This document shows positions 42,929-52,287 of a DNA stretch of 64,000 bases, in pieces. The notes under the pieces are model-generated. The model saw only the letters and a list, made by a program, of their open reading frames with translations. It was not told where the DNA came from and did not search any database. Position numbers and translations under genes: made by a program. Each line of letters opens with the position of its first letter. The first letter of the stretch is position 1. The stretch comes from Mycolicibacterium sp. P1-5 (GTDB lineage Bacteria > Actinomycetota > Actinomycetes > Mycobacteriales > Mycobacteriaceae): positions 1 through 64,000 of the forward strand of contig NZ_NPKT01000008.1 of NCBI RefSeq assembly GCF_008329565.1, written 5' to 3'.

Positions 42929-44520
42929 AGGAGGTGGCGGGTACCCGGCTGTCGGGAATGACGGTGCGGGGCTGGCTCAACGTTGTGCTGTTGGCGGTCA
43001 GCGTCGTGGTGATCGGCGGCGCGCTGCTCGGGGCGGTGCTGCTGAACCGGACCGACGCGACGAGCCAGCAGCTGGTCGACCATATCCAGCCCGCCCGCGT
43101 GGCCGCTTACCAGCTTCAGGCGGCACTGCGGGATCAGGAGACCGCCGTCCGAGGGTACCTGATCGCTGCCGACGCACAATTTCTGGCGCCGTACTACGAC
43201 GGCCAGCGCACCGAACAGACTGCGGCGCAGGCTATTCGACGTCAACTCGCAGGCCGTCCCGAGTTACTCGCCGATCTGGACGCGATCGAACAGGCCGGGG
43301 CTGCGTGGCGCGCGGGCTACGCGGACCCCATGATCGCCGCCGTCACACCAGGGGTACCCAGCGTTGTGACGAAGACGAATGCAGAAGCCGGTAAGGCGTC
43401 GTTCGATTCCCTGAGAGCGCTTTTCGAAACCCAGAACCAGCATCTGGCGGACGCGCGCGCCGACGCGGTGAAGCAACTCGACACGGCAAAGACGTGGCGC
43501 GACCGCGCCTTGGCCGTCGTGATCGCCGCCTTCCTCCTCACCGGCTTCGCGATCGCGATCCTCATCCGCAACGCAGTGACCCGGCCGATGGAGGCGCTCG
43601 CGTCGGCCTGCCGGCGAATCACCAAAAACAACTTCGGCGAACGGATCATTCCTCAAGGCCCCAAGGATATTCGTTCGATCGCGGCTGACGTGGAAGACAT
43701 GCGTCGCCGCATAGTCGAAGAGCTGGAGACTTCCAGTGAGGCCCGGGCACAGCTGGACGAACAAACCGATGAGCTGCGCCGGTCCAACGCCGAGCTCGAG
43801 CAGTTCGCCTATGTCGCCTCCCACGATCTCCAGGAGCCGCTGCGCAAGGTGGCGTCGTTCTGCCAGTTGCTCGAGAAGCGCTACGGCGACCAGCTCGACG
43901 AACGCGGCCAGCAATACATCGATTTCGCCGTCGACGGCGCCAAGCGAATGCAGGTCCTGATCAACGACCTGCTGACCTTCTCCCGCGTCGGCAGGCTCAA
44001 CTCCACCCAGGTCAGGGTCAATCTCGACACGGTGCTCGATGCCGCTATCTCCAATGTGGCCACGGCGATCGAAGAGACAGGTGCCGAGATCACCCGCCCG
44101 GGCCCCTTGCCCGAAGTGCTCGGTGACCCAACCCTTCTGACGATGCTCTGGCAGAACCTGGTGAGCAACGCGGTCAAGTTCCGTCGTGAGGACGAGGCAC
44201 CCCGCATCACGATCACAAGCGAGGCAGGTTCCGAAGACTATGACGGACAGTGGCTGTTGACGTTCTCCGACAACGGAATCGGCATCGCCAACGAATTCGT
44301 CGACAAAGTGTTCGTGATCTTTCAGCGGTTGCACGGTCGAGATGCCTACGCAGGCACGGGAATCGGCCTGGCCCTGGTCAAGAAGATCGTCGAACACCAT
44401 GGCGGCACCATCTGGATCGACACCGACTACGACGGCGGGACCCGATTCCGCTTCACCCTGCCCGCCCCGGCCAAACCCGAACCCGAACTCGAGCCGCAAT
44501 TGGAAGGAACCGCTTCATGA
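42925..44520 (+). CDS. CHASE3-HAMP sensor histidine kinase
   Basis: A 531-aa membrane kinase. TM1 is at about 13-37; a CHASE3-type extracellular helical domain follows (LRDQETAVRGYLIAAD is diagnostic), then TM2 near 190-210 and a HAMP segment. HisKA has H300 in ASHDLQEPLRKV, and the ATPase domain has LWQNLVSNAVKF, FSDNGIGIA and GTGIGLALVKKIV. The H-box type is that of bacteriophytochrome-like kinases, which phosphorylate stand-alone receivers like the next gene. It overlaps both neighbours by 4 bp. The external stimulus is unknown. Confidence 0.93.
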   Translation: MKEVAGTRLSGMTVRGWLNVVLLAVSVVVIGGALLGAVLLNRTDATSQQLVDHIQPARVAAYQLQAALRDQETAVRGYLIAADAQFLAPYYDGQRTEQTAAQAIRRQLAGRPELLADLDAIEQAGAAWRAGYADPMIAAVTPGVPSVVTKTNAEAGKASFDSLRALFETQNQHLADARADAVKQLDTAKTWRDRALAVVIAAFLLTGFAIAILIRNAVTRPMEALASACRRITKNNFGERIIPQGPKDIRSIAADVEDMRRRIVEELETSSEARAQLDEQTDELRRSNAELEQFAYVASHDLQEPLRKVASFCQLLEKRYGDQLDERGQQYIDFAVDGAKRMQVLINDLLTFSRVGRLNSTQVRVNLDTVLDAAISNVATAIEETGAEITRPGPLPEVLGDPTLLTMLWQNLVSNAVKFRREDEAPRITITSEAGSEDYDGQWLLTFSDNGIGIANEFVDKVFVIFQRLHGRDAYAGTGIGLALVKKIVEHHGGTIWIDTDYDGGTRFRFTLPAPAKPEPELEPQLEGTAS

Positions 44521-44963
44521 CCGACAGCAGTCGTGCGATCGACGTCCTGCTCATCGAGGACGATCCCGGAGACGAACTGATCACGCGTGAGGCGTTCGAG
44601 CACAACAAACTCAAGAACACCTTGCACGTCGTGCACGACGGAGAGGAAGGATTGGACTACCTCTACCGGCGCGGACAGTTCGCCGACGCACCACGCCCGG
44701 ACCTGATTCTGCTCGATCTCAATTTGCCCAAATACGACGGGCGGCAACTGCTCGAGATGATCAAATCCGATGAAAGCCTGAGCACCATTCCGGTGGTGGT
44801 GCTGACCACCTCATCGGCCGAAGAGGACATCCTGCGCAGTTATAAGCTGCACGCCAACGCTTATGTCACCAAGCCGGTCGACCTCGACCAGTTCATGAGT
44901 GCCGTCCGCCAGATCGACGAGTTCTTCGTCCAGGTGGTTCGACTTCCAGGTGGAGGGCGATAA
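44517..44963 (+). CDS. Stand-alone response regulator (Rcp1-like)
   Basis: A 148-aa single receiver domain: DVLLIEDDPGDE, D67 in LLDLNLPKYDG, TTSSAEEDILRSY and the conserved Lys in ANAYVTKPVD. No output domain, as for CheY/Rcp1-type proteins that relay phosphate between kinases. Coupled to the kinase by ATGA. The C-terminal extension DEFFVQVVRLPGG is the usual Rcp-type helix. Confidence 0.92.
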   Translation: MTDSSRAIDVLLIEDDPGDELITREAFEHNKLKNTLHVVHDGEEGLDYLYRRGQFADAPRPDLILLDLNLPKYDGRQLLEMIKSDESLSTIPVVVLTTSSAEEDILRSYKLHANAYVTKPVDLDQFMSAVRQIDEFFVQVVRLPGGGR

Positions 44964-45007
44964 GCTTCACCGGCCGCCGCACGCATCCGCGAAGCCGCCG
45001 ACCTCGT

Positions 45008-45865
45008 TCACCCGCTGTGGGCGGCGAAGAACTGCGCGCTGGCCTGTGACGCGTCGAACGCGGCTGCTGGACTCAGCGGCCAGGTGTGCCCCCACCCGTC
45101 GATGGTAACGAACGCGACTTCGGCGCCATCGGCACAACCGAAGGCGGCCAAGCGTTTTCCGCCATCGATCGACGCGGTCGTTGCCGGCGGGCAGCGGTTG
45201 AAAGCGAGCCAGCGATCCGCCATCGTCGGTGCCGACACGACACTGCTCGCCCCGCCGCGACCGACCATGCGGCCACCTTTGTAGGGCACGACCTTGTCTG
45301 CGGTGCCGTGAATGGCAAGAACTGAGACGGGCTTGGACGGATTGCAGTGCACGTCGCTACCCAACGTCGATGCCACCGGCACGATCGCGGTGACGAGATC
45401 CGCCCGGTCGCACGCCAGGCGGGTTGCCATGAAGCCGCCGGCCGACATTCCGGTGACGAAGACCCGTCCAGGCGGGATGCCATAGTCGTGGGTGAGCCGG
45501 CCGATCAGTGTCGCGAGGAAGCCGACGTCATCGACCCCCTGCCGGTCCGGGGTCGCCGCACCGCGCCCGTCTGCCCAACTGAAGTCGATGCCGTTGGGAT
45601 AGGCGACGACCCAGCCGTGCTGGTCGGCGATGGCGTCGTAGTTCGTCTCCGCGGATTGCTTGCGGCCGGTCTGGCTCCCGCCATGCAGGTTGAGCACCAG
45701 GCCGTTCGGGTGCTCCAGCCCAGCCGGCACATGCACCACATACGTCCGCTGCACCCCGCCGAACATGAGCGCCCCAGGGGGATCGGGGGCGGCCGGAGCC
45801 TGCGTGGCGGGAAAGATGAACAGCAAGAGCAGGGCAGCGACGAATGCTGTCAGGCGGCGGGCCAC
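45008..45865 (-). CDS. Secreted PHB depolymerase/feruloyl esterase-like hydrolase (LpqC family)
   Basis: A 285-aa exported esterase: signal peptide 1-26, then TYVVHVPAGLEHPNGLVLNLHG, of which LVLNLHGG forms the oxyanion hole. The nucleophile is in VTGMSAGGF, the acid probably in HGTADKVVPY and the His in DGWGHTWP. The layout is that of the esterase_PHB family, which hydrolyses polyesters or feruloyl esters. It lies downstream of a small lipoprotein gene (39-bp gap) on the same strand. Confidence 0.9.
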   Translation of the reverse strand: MARRLTAFVAALLLLFIFPATQAPAAPDPPGALMFGGVQRTYVVHVPAGLEHPNGLVLNLHGGSQTGRKQSAETNYDAIADQHGWVVAYPNGIDFSWADGRGAATPDRQGVDDVGFLATLIGRLTHDYGIPPGRVFVTGMSAGGFMATRLACDRADLVTAIVPVASTLGSDVHCNPSKPVSVLAIHGTADKVVPYKGGRMVGRGGASSVVSAPTMADRWLAFNRCPPATTASIDGGKRLAAFGCADGAEVAFVTIDGWGHTWPLSPAAAFDASQASAQFFAAHSG

Positions 45866-45904
45866 GGGATTCTTTCTGCCGTCAGGACCGGGACTCGGCT
45901 CGGC

Positions 45905-46381
45905 TCAGCGATCGCCGCGCGTGCAGTTGGGGTTTGCCGGCTTCGCAGGCCACGTGCAGACATCCAGGTAGGTCGTGGTGTTGTACCCACCACCGTCGAA
46001 TACTCCGTAGGCGCTGCCATTGGTCCCGGTGTAGGTCGCACCCCCACCGCCCGCACCGCCCGACGTGACGATTGTCGTCACCGCCCAACCCTTGGATTCG
46101 AGGGCCGACTTGTAGGCGCTCAGCACATCCTGGGGTGCACCATTGACCTGGTAGTGCAGATGAATTCCGTTGTCCGGGATACTGTCCGGGCCCTTGGTCG
46201 TCTGATTGCCGGCCGGCGTCGGCACCAGCGAGGGTAGTTTCGCGGTGTCGACCGGCACCCCGGTTGTCGTCGACGCCGACGAGCCCGTCGCCTTGGTTCC
46301 AGAGTCAGAACTGCTGCAGGCCGTACCGGTCAGGCTGACCGTCACGGCAAGGGCTGCCGCGGCGCACACATCGAGTCTCAT
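45905..46381 (-). CDS. Hypothetical lipoprotein
   Basis: A 158-aa exported lipoprotein (lipobox LTGTAC). After a Ser/Thr-rich linker comes a small domain (IHLHYQVNGAPQDVLSAYKSAL, in part, with SKGWAVTTIVTSGGAG) and a C-terminal TTYLDVCTWPAKPANPNC with cysteines. It looks like a conserved mycobacterial surface protein of unknown role. It is likely to be cotranscribed with the esterase. Confidence 0.75.
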   Translation of the reverse strand: MRLDVCAAAALAVTVSLTGTACSSSDSGTKATGSSASTTTGVPVDTAKLPSLVPTPAGNQTTKGPDSIPDNGIHLHYQVNGAPQDVLSAYKSALESKGWAVTTIVTSGGAGGGGATYTGTNGSAYGVFDGGGYNTTTYLDVCTWPAKPANPNCTRGDR

Positions 46382-46553
46382 GGATCCCCCGCTTTCGTCA
46401 TGCGCACATTAGCTCAAACGACACTCGCTCGGTTGCGACACGGTCACGGATGCGTACCTATCCATACAGCGCTGGTCGCAAACGGCCCGTGGGTCCCTAT
46501 GGTCACAGAGATCCACAGACGTCACAGCGACGTCCCGGCCCGAAAGGTGTGCC

Positions 46554-47945
46554 GTGTCGCCGCGTCCCCGCATCCCTTCGCTGTCGCTGGCCACGACGCT
46601 TGTCGTCGGCCTGTGCGCCGCAACCGGTGTCGCGCCACCTGCGGCCGCCGACCCGTGTGAAGGGGCATCCGCTGCGGCACAACCAGCCGCGAACCAGGCC
46701 TTTCAGATTCCGCAGCCATCGGCCATCGCGCCGTTCGATCGCCCGATCGGCCACAAGCCCGTCGGTGCGAATGACCAAGCGCCACTGCCGACTTTGGGTA
46801 AGTTGCTCATCAACGCGTTCGTGCCCAAGGCAGGACAGGTGCAGAAGCAGGCCGCGGTTGCGCCATCACCGAAACCCGTACCCGCCCAGCCCCAGCCGGC
46901 TCCCGCCGCAGCGCAACCGGCGCCCTCGACCGCACCACCGGGGACGTCGGTCGTCGGCTGGGTGACCGGCCCGGACAGCCCCAACCAAACCATCCAGAAG
47001 TTCGCGATCACCGGCACCGATCTCGGGATCATGTGGGACAACGGCGATCCCACTCACCGCCAGGTGTTGCTGGCGTTCGGCGACACCAACGGCTTCTGCA
47101 TGATCCCCGGCAAGCAGTGGCGCTACAACACCCTGATGCGTAGCACCGACGGTTCGCTGGCCAACACCATCGCGGTGCCCGACGGAGCCGTCGGCAACAA
47201 GTACTCCGGGTCGCCGGTGTGGCGGCCCGGCATCGCAAAGCAGGTCATCAACAGCATCAGCGGTGCACCGCAAGAAACGGGCATCATCCCGACCTCCGGT
47301 GTCGCAGTCGGGCAAAACCAATTCCTGAACTTCATGTCGATCAGAAGCTGGGATAACTACGGCGCGTGGACCACCAACTACTCGGCGATCGCAACATCGA
47401 CCGACAACGGCGAGACCTGGGGCGTCTACCCGGGCACAGTCCGGCAGCCATCCGACGGTAACGAAAAGTTCCAGATGGGGGCCTTCCTCAAGCCCGGTCC
47501 CGGCGACCCGTACATCTACTCGTTCGGAACACCCAACGGGCGCAACGGATCGGCCTACGTAGCGCGGGTGACGCCGGCGCTGATCCCGGATCTGACGAAG
47601 TACGAGTACTGGAATGCCGACAGCAACTCGTGGGTTGCCGGCAGCCCGGCGGCGGCCACCCCGGTGATCCCCGGCCCGGTCGGCGAGATGTCGGCGCAAT
47701 TCAACAACTATCTGAAGCAATACCTGGTGATGTACGGCAACGGGAACAACGACGTGGTGATGCGGACCGCCCCCGCGCCGCAGGGTCCGTGGGGCCCGGA
47801 GCAGATGCTGGTGTCGTCGATGCAGATCCCCGGCGGGATCTACGCGCCGTTCTTGCATCCCTGGTCAACGGGTCGAGAGCTGTACTACAACCTCTCGCTG
47901 TGGTCGGCCTACAACGTGATGTTGATGCACACGGTGCTGCCCTAG
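46554..47945 (+). CDS. Secreted DUF4185 domain protein
   Basis: A 463-aa exported protein: signal peptide (to about residue 33), a Pro/Ala linker (about 35-130) and a DUF4185 domain that resembles five-bladed propeller glycosidases (LGIMWDNGDPTHRQVLLAFGD, NTLMRSTDGSL, AIATSTDNGETWGVYPG, QFNNYLKQYLVMYGNG; fragments). Carbohydrate binding or arabinan hydrolysis has been suggested for the family; no catalytic set can be assigned here with certainty. The GTG start has AAAGG 8 nt upstream. Confidence 0.88.
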   Translation: MSPRPRIPSLSLATTLVVGLCAATGVAPPAAADPCEGASAAAQPAANQAFQIPQPSAIAPFDRPIGHKPVGANDQAPLPTLGKLLINAFVPKAGQVQKQAAVAPSPKPVPAQPQPAPAAAQPAPSTAPPGTSVVGWVTGPDSPNQTIQKFAITGTDLGIMWDNGDPTHRQVLLAFGDTNGFCMIPGKQWRYNTLMRSTDGSLANTIAVPDGAVGNKYSGSPVWRPGIAKQVINSISGAPQETGIIPTSGVAVGQNQFLNFMSIRSWDNYGAWTTNYSAIATSTDNGETWGVYPGTVRQPSDGNEKFQMGAFLKPGPGDPYIYSFGTPNGRNGSAYVARVTPALIPDLTKYEYWNADSNSWVAGSPAAATPVIPGPVGEMSAQFNNYLKQYLVMYGNGNNDVVMRTAPAPQGPWGPEQMLVSSMQIPGGIYAPFLHPWSTGRELYYNLSLWSAYNVMLMHTVLP

Positions 47946-47992
47946 GTCGGCCCTACAGCAACGACAAGTCCCGAAGGTGGGACACTCAGCCC

Positions 47993-48823
47993 ATGGAGCA
48001 CAGCGACCCGCGCGTCGAGGACTCCATCCCGGCCGAGCCGCTGGATGGAACCGACGCTGAGCAGGCGGCCGAGATTGTCATCGAGGCCGCCACCCGCAAC
48101 GCCATGTCGGCGTCCCAGTTGGCCCGCCTACTGCTCGATGCCGGGCGGACCGTCACCGACGAAGATGACCTGCTGACCTTGCTGCAGCGGGTTGCCACGA
48201 TCGCTGAGGAAGCCATCGACGGTGCCGACTACACCGGGATCACGATCGACCTGGGTGGGCTGACCTATACCGCCGTACACACCGACGACCACACCCTGGT
48301 CATCGACAGTGAGCAGTACGACGCCGGCGACGGCCCGTGTCTGCACGCCTCGCGTACCCGCACCGTCGTGCTGCTGGATTCGGACGAGGCGATGGGCGCC
48401 TGGCCACGGTTCGCAGCCGCTGCCCGTGACGAGGGCATCAACAGCTTCCTGGCCGCACCGCTGTTCGCTGACGATCAGACGCTCGGGTCGTTCAATTTGT
48501 ACGGCAGGGCTTTGCACGCCTTCGACAACATCGATGCCGAGATTCTCGAACTGTTGACCAAAGCGGTCTCCCGGGCGATCGGCGACTTCGCCCGGTACAA
48601 GTCCGCCCGGGACACCGCCGAGTCGATCCAAAGGGTGCTGCAGAGCCGGGCACCGATCGAGCAGGCCAAGGGTGTGCTCATGGCGATGCACGGCATCGAC
48701 GCCGACGCCGCCTTCGATGTGTTGCGCAAGCAGAGCCAGCAGACGAATGTTCCCGTTCGGGTCCTCGCTGTCGAGTTCCTGGAGCAGGTGGCCGGAAGCA
48801 ACGGCAAGGCCGCTACCAAGTAG
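47993..48823 (+). CDS. GAF-ANTAR RNA-binding regulator
   Basis: A 276-aa regulator. A GAF sensor domain spans about 45-195 (LLQRVATIAEEAIDGADYTGI, in part; DSEQYDAGDGPCLHA, SFLAAPLFADDQTLGSFNLYG) and an ANTAR domain the C-terminus (QSRAPIEQAKGVLMAM, DAAFDVLRKQSQ). ANTAR proteins bind twin hairpins in mRNA leaders to prevent termination. It is the second ANTAR protein of the window; the two differ in sensor type. ATG 47993 lies 45 bp after the DUF4185 stop. Confidence 0.9.
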   Translation: MEHSDPRVEDSIPAEPLDGTDAEQAAEIVIEAATRNAMSASQLARLLLDAGRTVTDEDDLLTLLQRVATIAEEAIDGADYTGITIDLGGLTYTAVHTDDHTLVIDSEQYDAGDGPCLHASRTRTVVLLDSDEAMGAWPRFAAAARDEGINSFLAAPLFADDQTLGSFNLYGRALHAFDNIDAEILELLTKAVSRAIGDFARYKSARDTAESIQRVLQSRAPIEQAKGVLMAMHGIDADAAFDVLRKQSQQTNVPVRVLAVEFLEQVAGSNGKAATK

Positions 48824-48937
48824 TCGGCACCCGCGGCCGACGGGGCACGGTAGTACGTCAATTCACCGCGCATGCCCTGCGGGGAGGGCACAATCGACAT
48901 GGCACTGTCTGCAAGGCCCGCCGTATAGGGGGCAGCC

Positions 48938-49017
48938 GTGGATTTCTATCAGTTGGTCGACAAATCGGTCGAGCTGCTACAGAGCCGCGGGCGGGTCTCC
49001 TATCGGGCGTTGAAGAC
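48938..49017 (+). other. Detached 5' end of the cyclase gene (1-bp frameshift)
   Basis: GTG 48938 has AGGGGG 5 nt upstream and starts 26 codons (FYQLVDKSVELLQSRGRVSY, then RALK) that match the usual N-terminal module of this cyclase family. At 49016-49017 one base is missing relative to the following HFGLDDDRLDVLRNEL, which is in the main frame. Adding one base joins both into one protein. Confidence 0.75.
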
Positions 49018-49047
49018 CATTTCGGTCTGGATGACGACCGACTCGAT

Positions 49048-52000
49048 GTGCTCCGCAACGAGTTGTTGTACGCCCACGCCAACCGGGTCCGAAAGGACGG
49101 TCAAGGGTTGGTCTGGATCCTCGAGCATCACGGGGAACGCCGCCAACTGACAGTGACCTTCTGTGACGTCGTCGGGTCCACGACATTGGCCAGCCAGTTC
49201 GATCCCGAGGAGTGGCGCACCATCATCGGCGCGTATTACGACGTAGCCGGAAAAGTGACAGCTCGCTTCGAAGGACACATCGCGCAATACCTCGGTGATG
49301 GCTTGTTGACTTACTTCGGCTATCCGCTGGCGCACGAAGACGATGCGCAGCGCGCCGCCCGCGCGAGCCTGGGCATCATCGAAGCCGTGGAACGGCTGAA
49401 CGTCACTCTTGCTGAGCGCTATGACATTTCGCTGGCCGTCCGAGTGGGATGTCATACCGGTTTGGTCGTCATCGGAGATCTCGTGGGCGATACCGGCCAG
49501 GGTGACATCATTCTCGGTGACACCCCCAACGTCGCCGCTCGCCTTCAGGGCATCGCGCAGCCGAATACGTTGGTGATCGGCGCAGTAACTCACCAACTAC
49601 TCGGAGACGACTTTGCCTACCAATCGCTCCGTACGCCATCGTTGAAGGGCATCACCACCCCGCAGGCGGTTTTTCAGGTCCTTTACGAGAACACCGCGCG
49701 CACACGGCTCGAGGCACTGGCCAGCGCTGAACTCACCCCCCTCGTAGGCCGGGGAAGTGAGCTCGACGAGCTTCAAACATATTGGGCCGCTGCCGAACAT
49801 GGACTCGGGCGCGCGACAGCGATTGTGGGCGAAGCGGGTATCGGCAAGTCTCGATTGGTGCGAGAGCTGACTGAACACGCTGCCGCACGAAGTGGCTGGT
49901 TCGTCGGCTGCCAGTGTTCGCCCTACCATCAGCACACCGCGCTCTACCCGATGATCGATCTCATCGAGCGAATAGTTCTGCGCCCGGGCTCATCTGACGC
50001 GCCCGAGCAGAGGCTGACAAACCTGGAGGGTTTCCTCGTCCAGAGCGGCATACGGCTTGACGAAGCGGTGCCCGTATTGGCGTTATTGCTCTCGATTCCC
50101 ACCGACGGCAGGTATGAGCCGCTGCAGCTGTCGGCTGAACAGCAGAAGCAACGAACCTTTGAGGTGCTGCTGACCGTGCTGACGCGGAGAACACAACAGC
50201 AGCCGGTGCTGTTCGTCGTCGAAGATCTCCAATGGATCGACGCCAGCACGCTCGAGTTCCTGGCGACGATGGCCAGGCAGACGCCGAATCTCCCGATCCT
50301 CGCGGTGTTCACCAGCCGACCGGATGCCAAGGTTGTGTGGCCGAAGGATGTGGATATCCCGTCACACACTCTCGAGCGCCTCTCGCCCGACGCTGCCATC
50401 GAGGTTGCTTGCCATGTGGCGCAGCAAAAGTCACTACCTACGCGCGTCATCGACGCGGTGATGTCCAAGACCGATGGAGTTCCCCTTTTCATCGAGGAAC
50501 TCACCAAAATGCTTCTCGAGTCGGAACTTCTCGAAGAACGTGACGACCATTATGAGTTACGCGGCCCGCTGCCACCCCTCGCCATCCCCAACACGTTGCA
50601 GGATTCCCTGATGGCACGACTGGATCGCCTCGCGCCCGTCAAGGAAGTGGCACAGCTGGGCGCGGCGCTCGGCCGGGAGTTCGATTACCGATTACTCAAG
50701 GCGGTGTGCCCACTCGACGATGCCACCTTGCGGCAGGGGCTCGAACAACTCGTGTCCGCCGGATTCATCCGGGAGAAAGGTTCTCCCCCGCAGGCGACGT
50801 ATCACTTCAAGCATGCGCTGATACAGGACACGGCGTATCAGTCGCTCTTGAAAAGTACCCGTCAAGCCCATCATCAACGAATAGCGACGACTCTTGAGGC
50901 CGAATTCGGTGACCTCGCAAAGTCACAGCCAGAACTGATAGCGCATCACTTCACCGAAGCCGGTTTGAGCGCGCAAGCCCTCCCTCATTGGGAGGCCGCC
51001 GGAGTGCGAGCACTTGACCGATACGCCAACCAGGAAGCGGCGAACCATGCAAATCGCGGCCTGGCTCTGCTGGCGGCGCTGCCCGAGAGCCACCAACGCG
51101 ACCGCTGTGAACTCGCGCTGCAGCTGGTTCTGGCCAGGGCCACTACTCCAGTGGTCGGGCCACACGCGGCCGCACCGATGTACAGCCGGGTGCGCGAACT
51201 GGCGCAGGTGACCGGCAGCACCGCCGAGCTGCTTCCCGCACTCTGCGGCTTGGCGTATGCGCACATTGTGCAGGGCCACATGGAGAAGGCGCGTGCCCTG
51301 TCGCGCGAGTTCCTCGACTTGGCGACACCACTCGGGGATCCAATTGCATTATCGGCCGCGCATTGGGTGGTTGCGTATACCGCGTGGTGGCAAGGGGATC
51401 TCGTGGAGGTGCGGGACCACAGTCGCCGCTGCCTTGCCCTCTATGACGCAGATGACCACCGAGAAGGTATTGCGGTCTACAACAACAACCCCGGAATCGT
51501 CTGCGGATATTTGGACGCACTCTCGTCCTGGATGTTGGGGTATCCGGACGAAGCGACAGATGTCATGGAACGGACCCTGGCGCACGCCCATGAACTCGGA
51601 GATCCGTACTTGATCTCTGTATGTCAGTTGTTCTCGGCTCAGCTCGCACAGCTGCGACGCGAGTCGGGGCCTGCATTCGCGTACGCGGAGGATGCGCTTC
51701 ACACCGCGATCACGGACGACCTTCCGGCGGTGGAGCTGTGGTGCTTGCTTCCGCGAGGGTGGGCCCGGGCTCAAGAAGGCGACGCCGCCGGCGGACAGGC
51801 AGATATTCAAGAGGCGATGGATCGGCGGCGACGGATGAGGATGGGGGCTGTGTGGCCCTGGTACCTCACGCTGAGCGCTGAGATGTGGGGCGCGCTGGGC
51901 CAGATCGAGAACGGATTACGAGCGACCGAAGAAGCCTTGGACTGGGTGGATCGAAACGACGAGCGACTCTACGCGCCCGAGGCACATCGAATCAGAGGTG

Positions 52001-52287
52001 AACTACTGCTCTTGGACGAGCCCCGGGACACCCGTTCGGCCGAGGAATCCATCCGCCGTGGGTTTGCGATCGCCCAAAGCCAAGGCGCAAAGGCGTTCGA
52101 GCTGCGCGCGGCCACCAGCTTGGCGCGGGTCTACCTCAGGCAGAGGAAGTTTCGTGAGGGTTACGAGTTGCTCTCACCCGTATACGGATGGTTCACCGAG
52201 GGATTCGGCACCGCGGACCTCATCGAGGCGAAAGCGCTTCTAGAGGAGCTATCCCACCACTTCACGCCGCCGACCATCACACGCTAG
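49048..52287 (+). CDS. Class III adenylate/guanylate cyclase with AAA ATPase and TPR domains
   Basis: A large cytosolic signalling protein, 1079 aa as read from GTG 49048. The cyclase domain comes first (LTVTFCDVVGSTTLASQ and QYLGDGLLTYFGYP hold the two metal Asp residues; DTPNVAARLQG the ribose-site Asn). Then follows a STAND-type ATPase (Walker A VGEAGIGKS at 260-268, Walker B LFVVEDLQWID) and a long TPR-like region. Such proteins couple cAMP synthesis to protein-protein sensing. The N-terminus upstream is out of frame (see 48938-49017), so the true protein may be about 37 residues longer or the gene impaired. The end overlaps the radical SAM gene by 4 bp. Confidence 0.87.
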   Translation: MLRNELLYAHANRVRKDGQGLVWILEHHGERRQLTVTFCDVVGSTTLASQFDPEEWRTIIGAYYDVAGKVTARFEGHIAQYLGDGLLTYFGYPLAHEDDAQRAARASLGIIEAVERLNVTLAERYDISLAVRVGCHTGLVVIGDLVGDTGQGDIILGDTPNVAARLQGIAQPNTLVIGAVTHQLLGDDFAYQSLRTPSLKGITTPQAVFQVLYENTARTRLEALASAELTPLVGRGSELDELQTYWAAAEHGLGRATAIVGEAGIGKSRLVRELTEHAAARSGWFVGCQCSPYHQHTALYPMIDLIERIVLRPGSSDAPEQRLTNLEGFLVQSGIRLDEAVPVLALLLSIPTDGRYEPLQLSAEQQKQRTFEVLLTVLTRRTQQQPVLFVVEDLQWIDASTLEFLATMARQTPNLPILAVFTSRPDAKVVWPKDVDIPSHTLERLSPDAAIEVACHVAQQKSLPTRVIDAVMSKTDGVPLFIEELTKMLLESELLEERDDHYELRGPLPPLAIPNTLQDSLMARLDRLAPVKEVAQLGAALGREFDYRLLKAVCPLDDATLRQGLEQLVSAGFIREKGSPPQATYHFKHALIQDTAYQSLLKSTRQAHHQRIATTLEAEFGDLAKSQPELIAHHFTEAGLSAQALPHWEAAGVRALDRYANQEAANHANRGLALLAALPESHQRDRCELALQLVLARATTPVVGPHAAAPMYSRVRELAQVTGSTAELLPALCGLAYAHIVQGHMEKARALSREFLDLATPLGDPIALSAAHWVVAYTAWWQGDLVEVRDHSRRCLALYDADDHREGIAVYNNNPGIVCGYLDALSSWMLGYPDEATDVMERTLAHAHELGDPYLISVCQLFSAQLAQLRRESGPAFAYAEDALHTAITDDLPAVELWCLLPRGWARAQEGDAAGGQADIQEAMDRRRRMRMGAVWPWYLTLSAEMWGALGQIENGLRATEEALDWVDRNDERLYAPEAHRIRGELLLLDEPRDTRSAEESIRRGFAIAQSQGAKAFELRAATSLARVYLRQRKFREGYELLSPVYGWFTEGFGTADLIEAKALLEELSHHFTPPTITR

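Noticed and set aside
43264..44499. 411-codon minus-strand frame opposite the histidine kinase
   Set aside because: High G+C produces long antisense frames; the kinase strand has every conserved motif.
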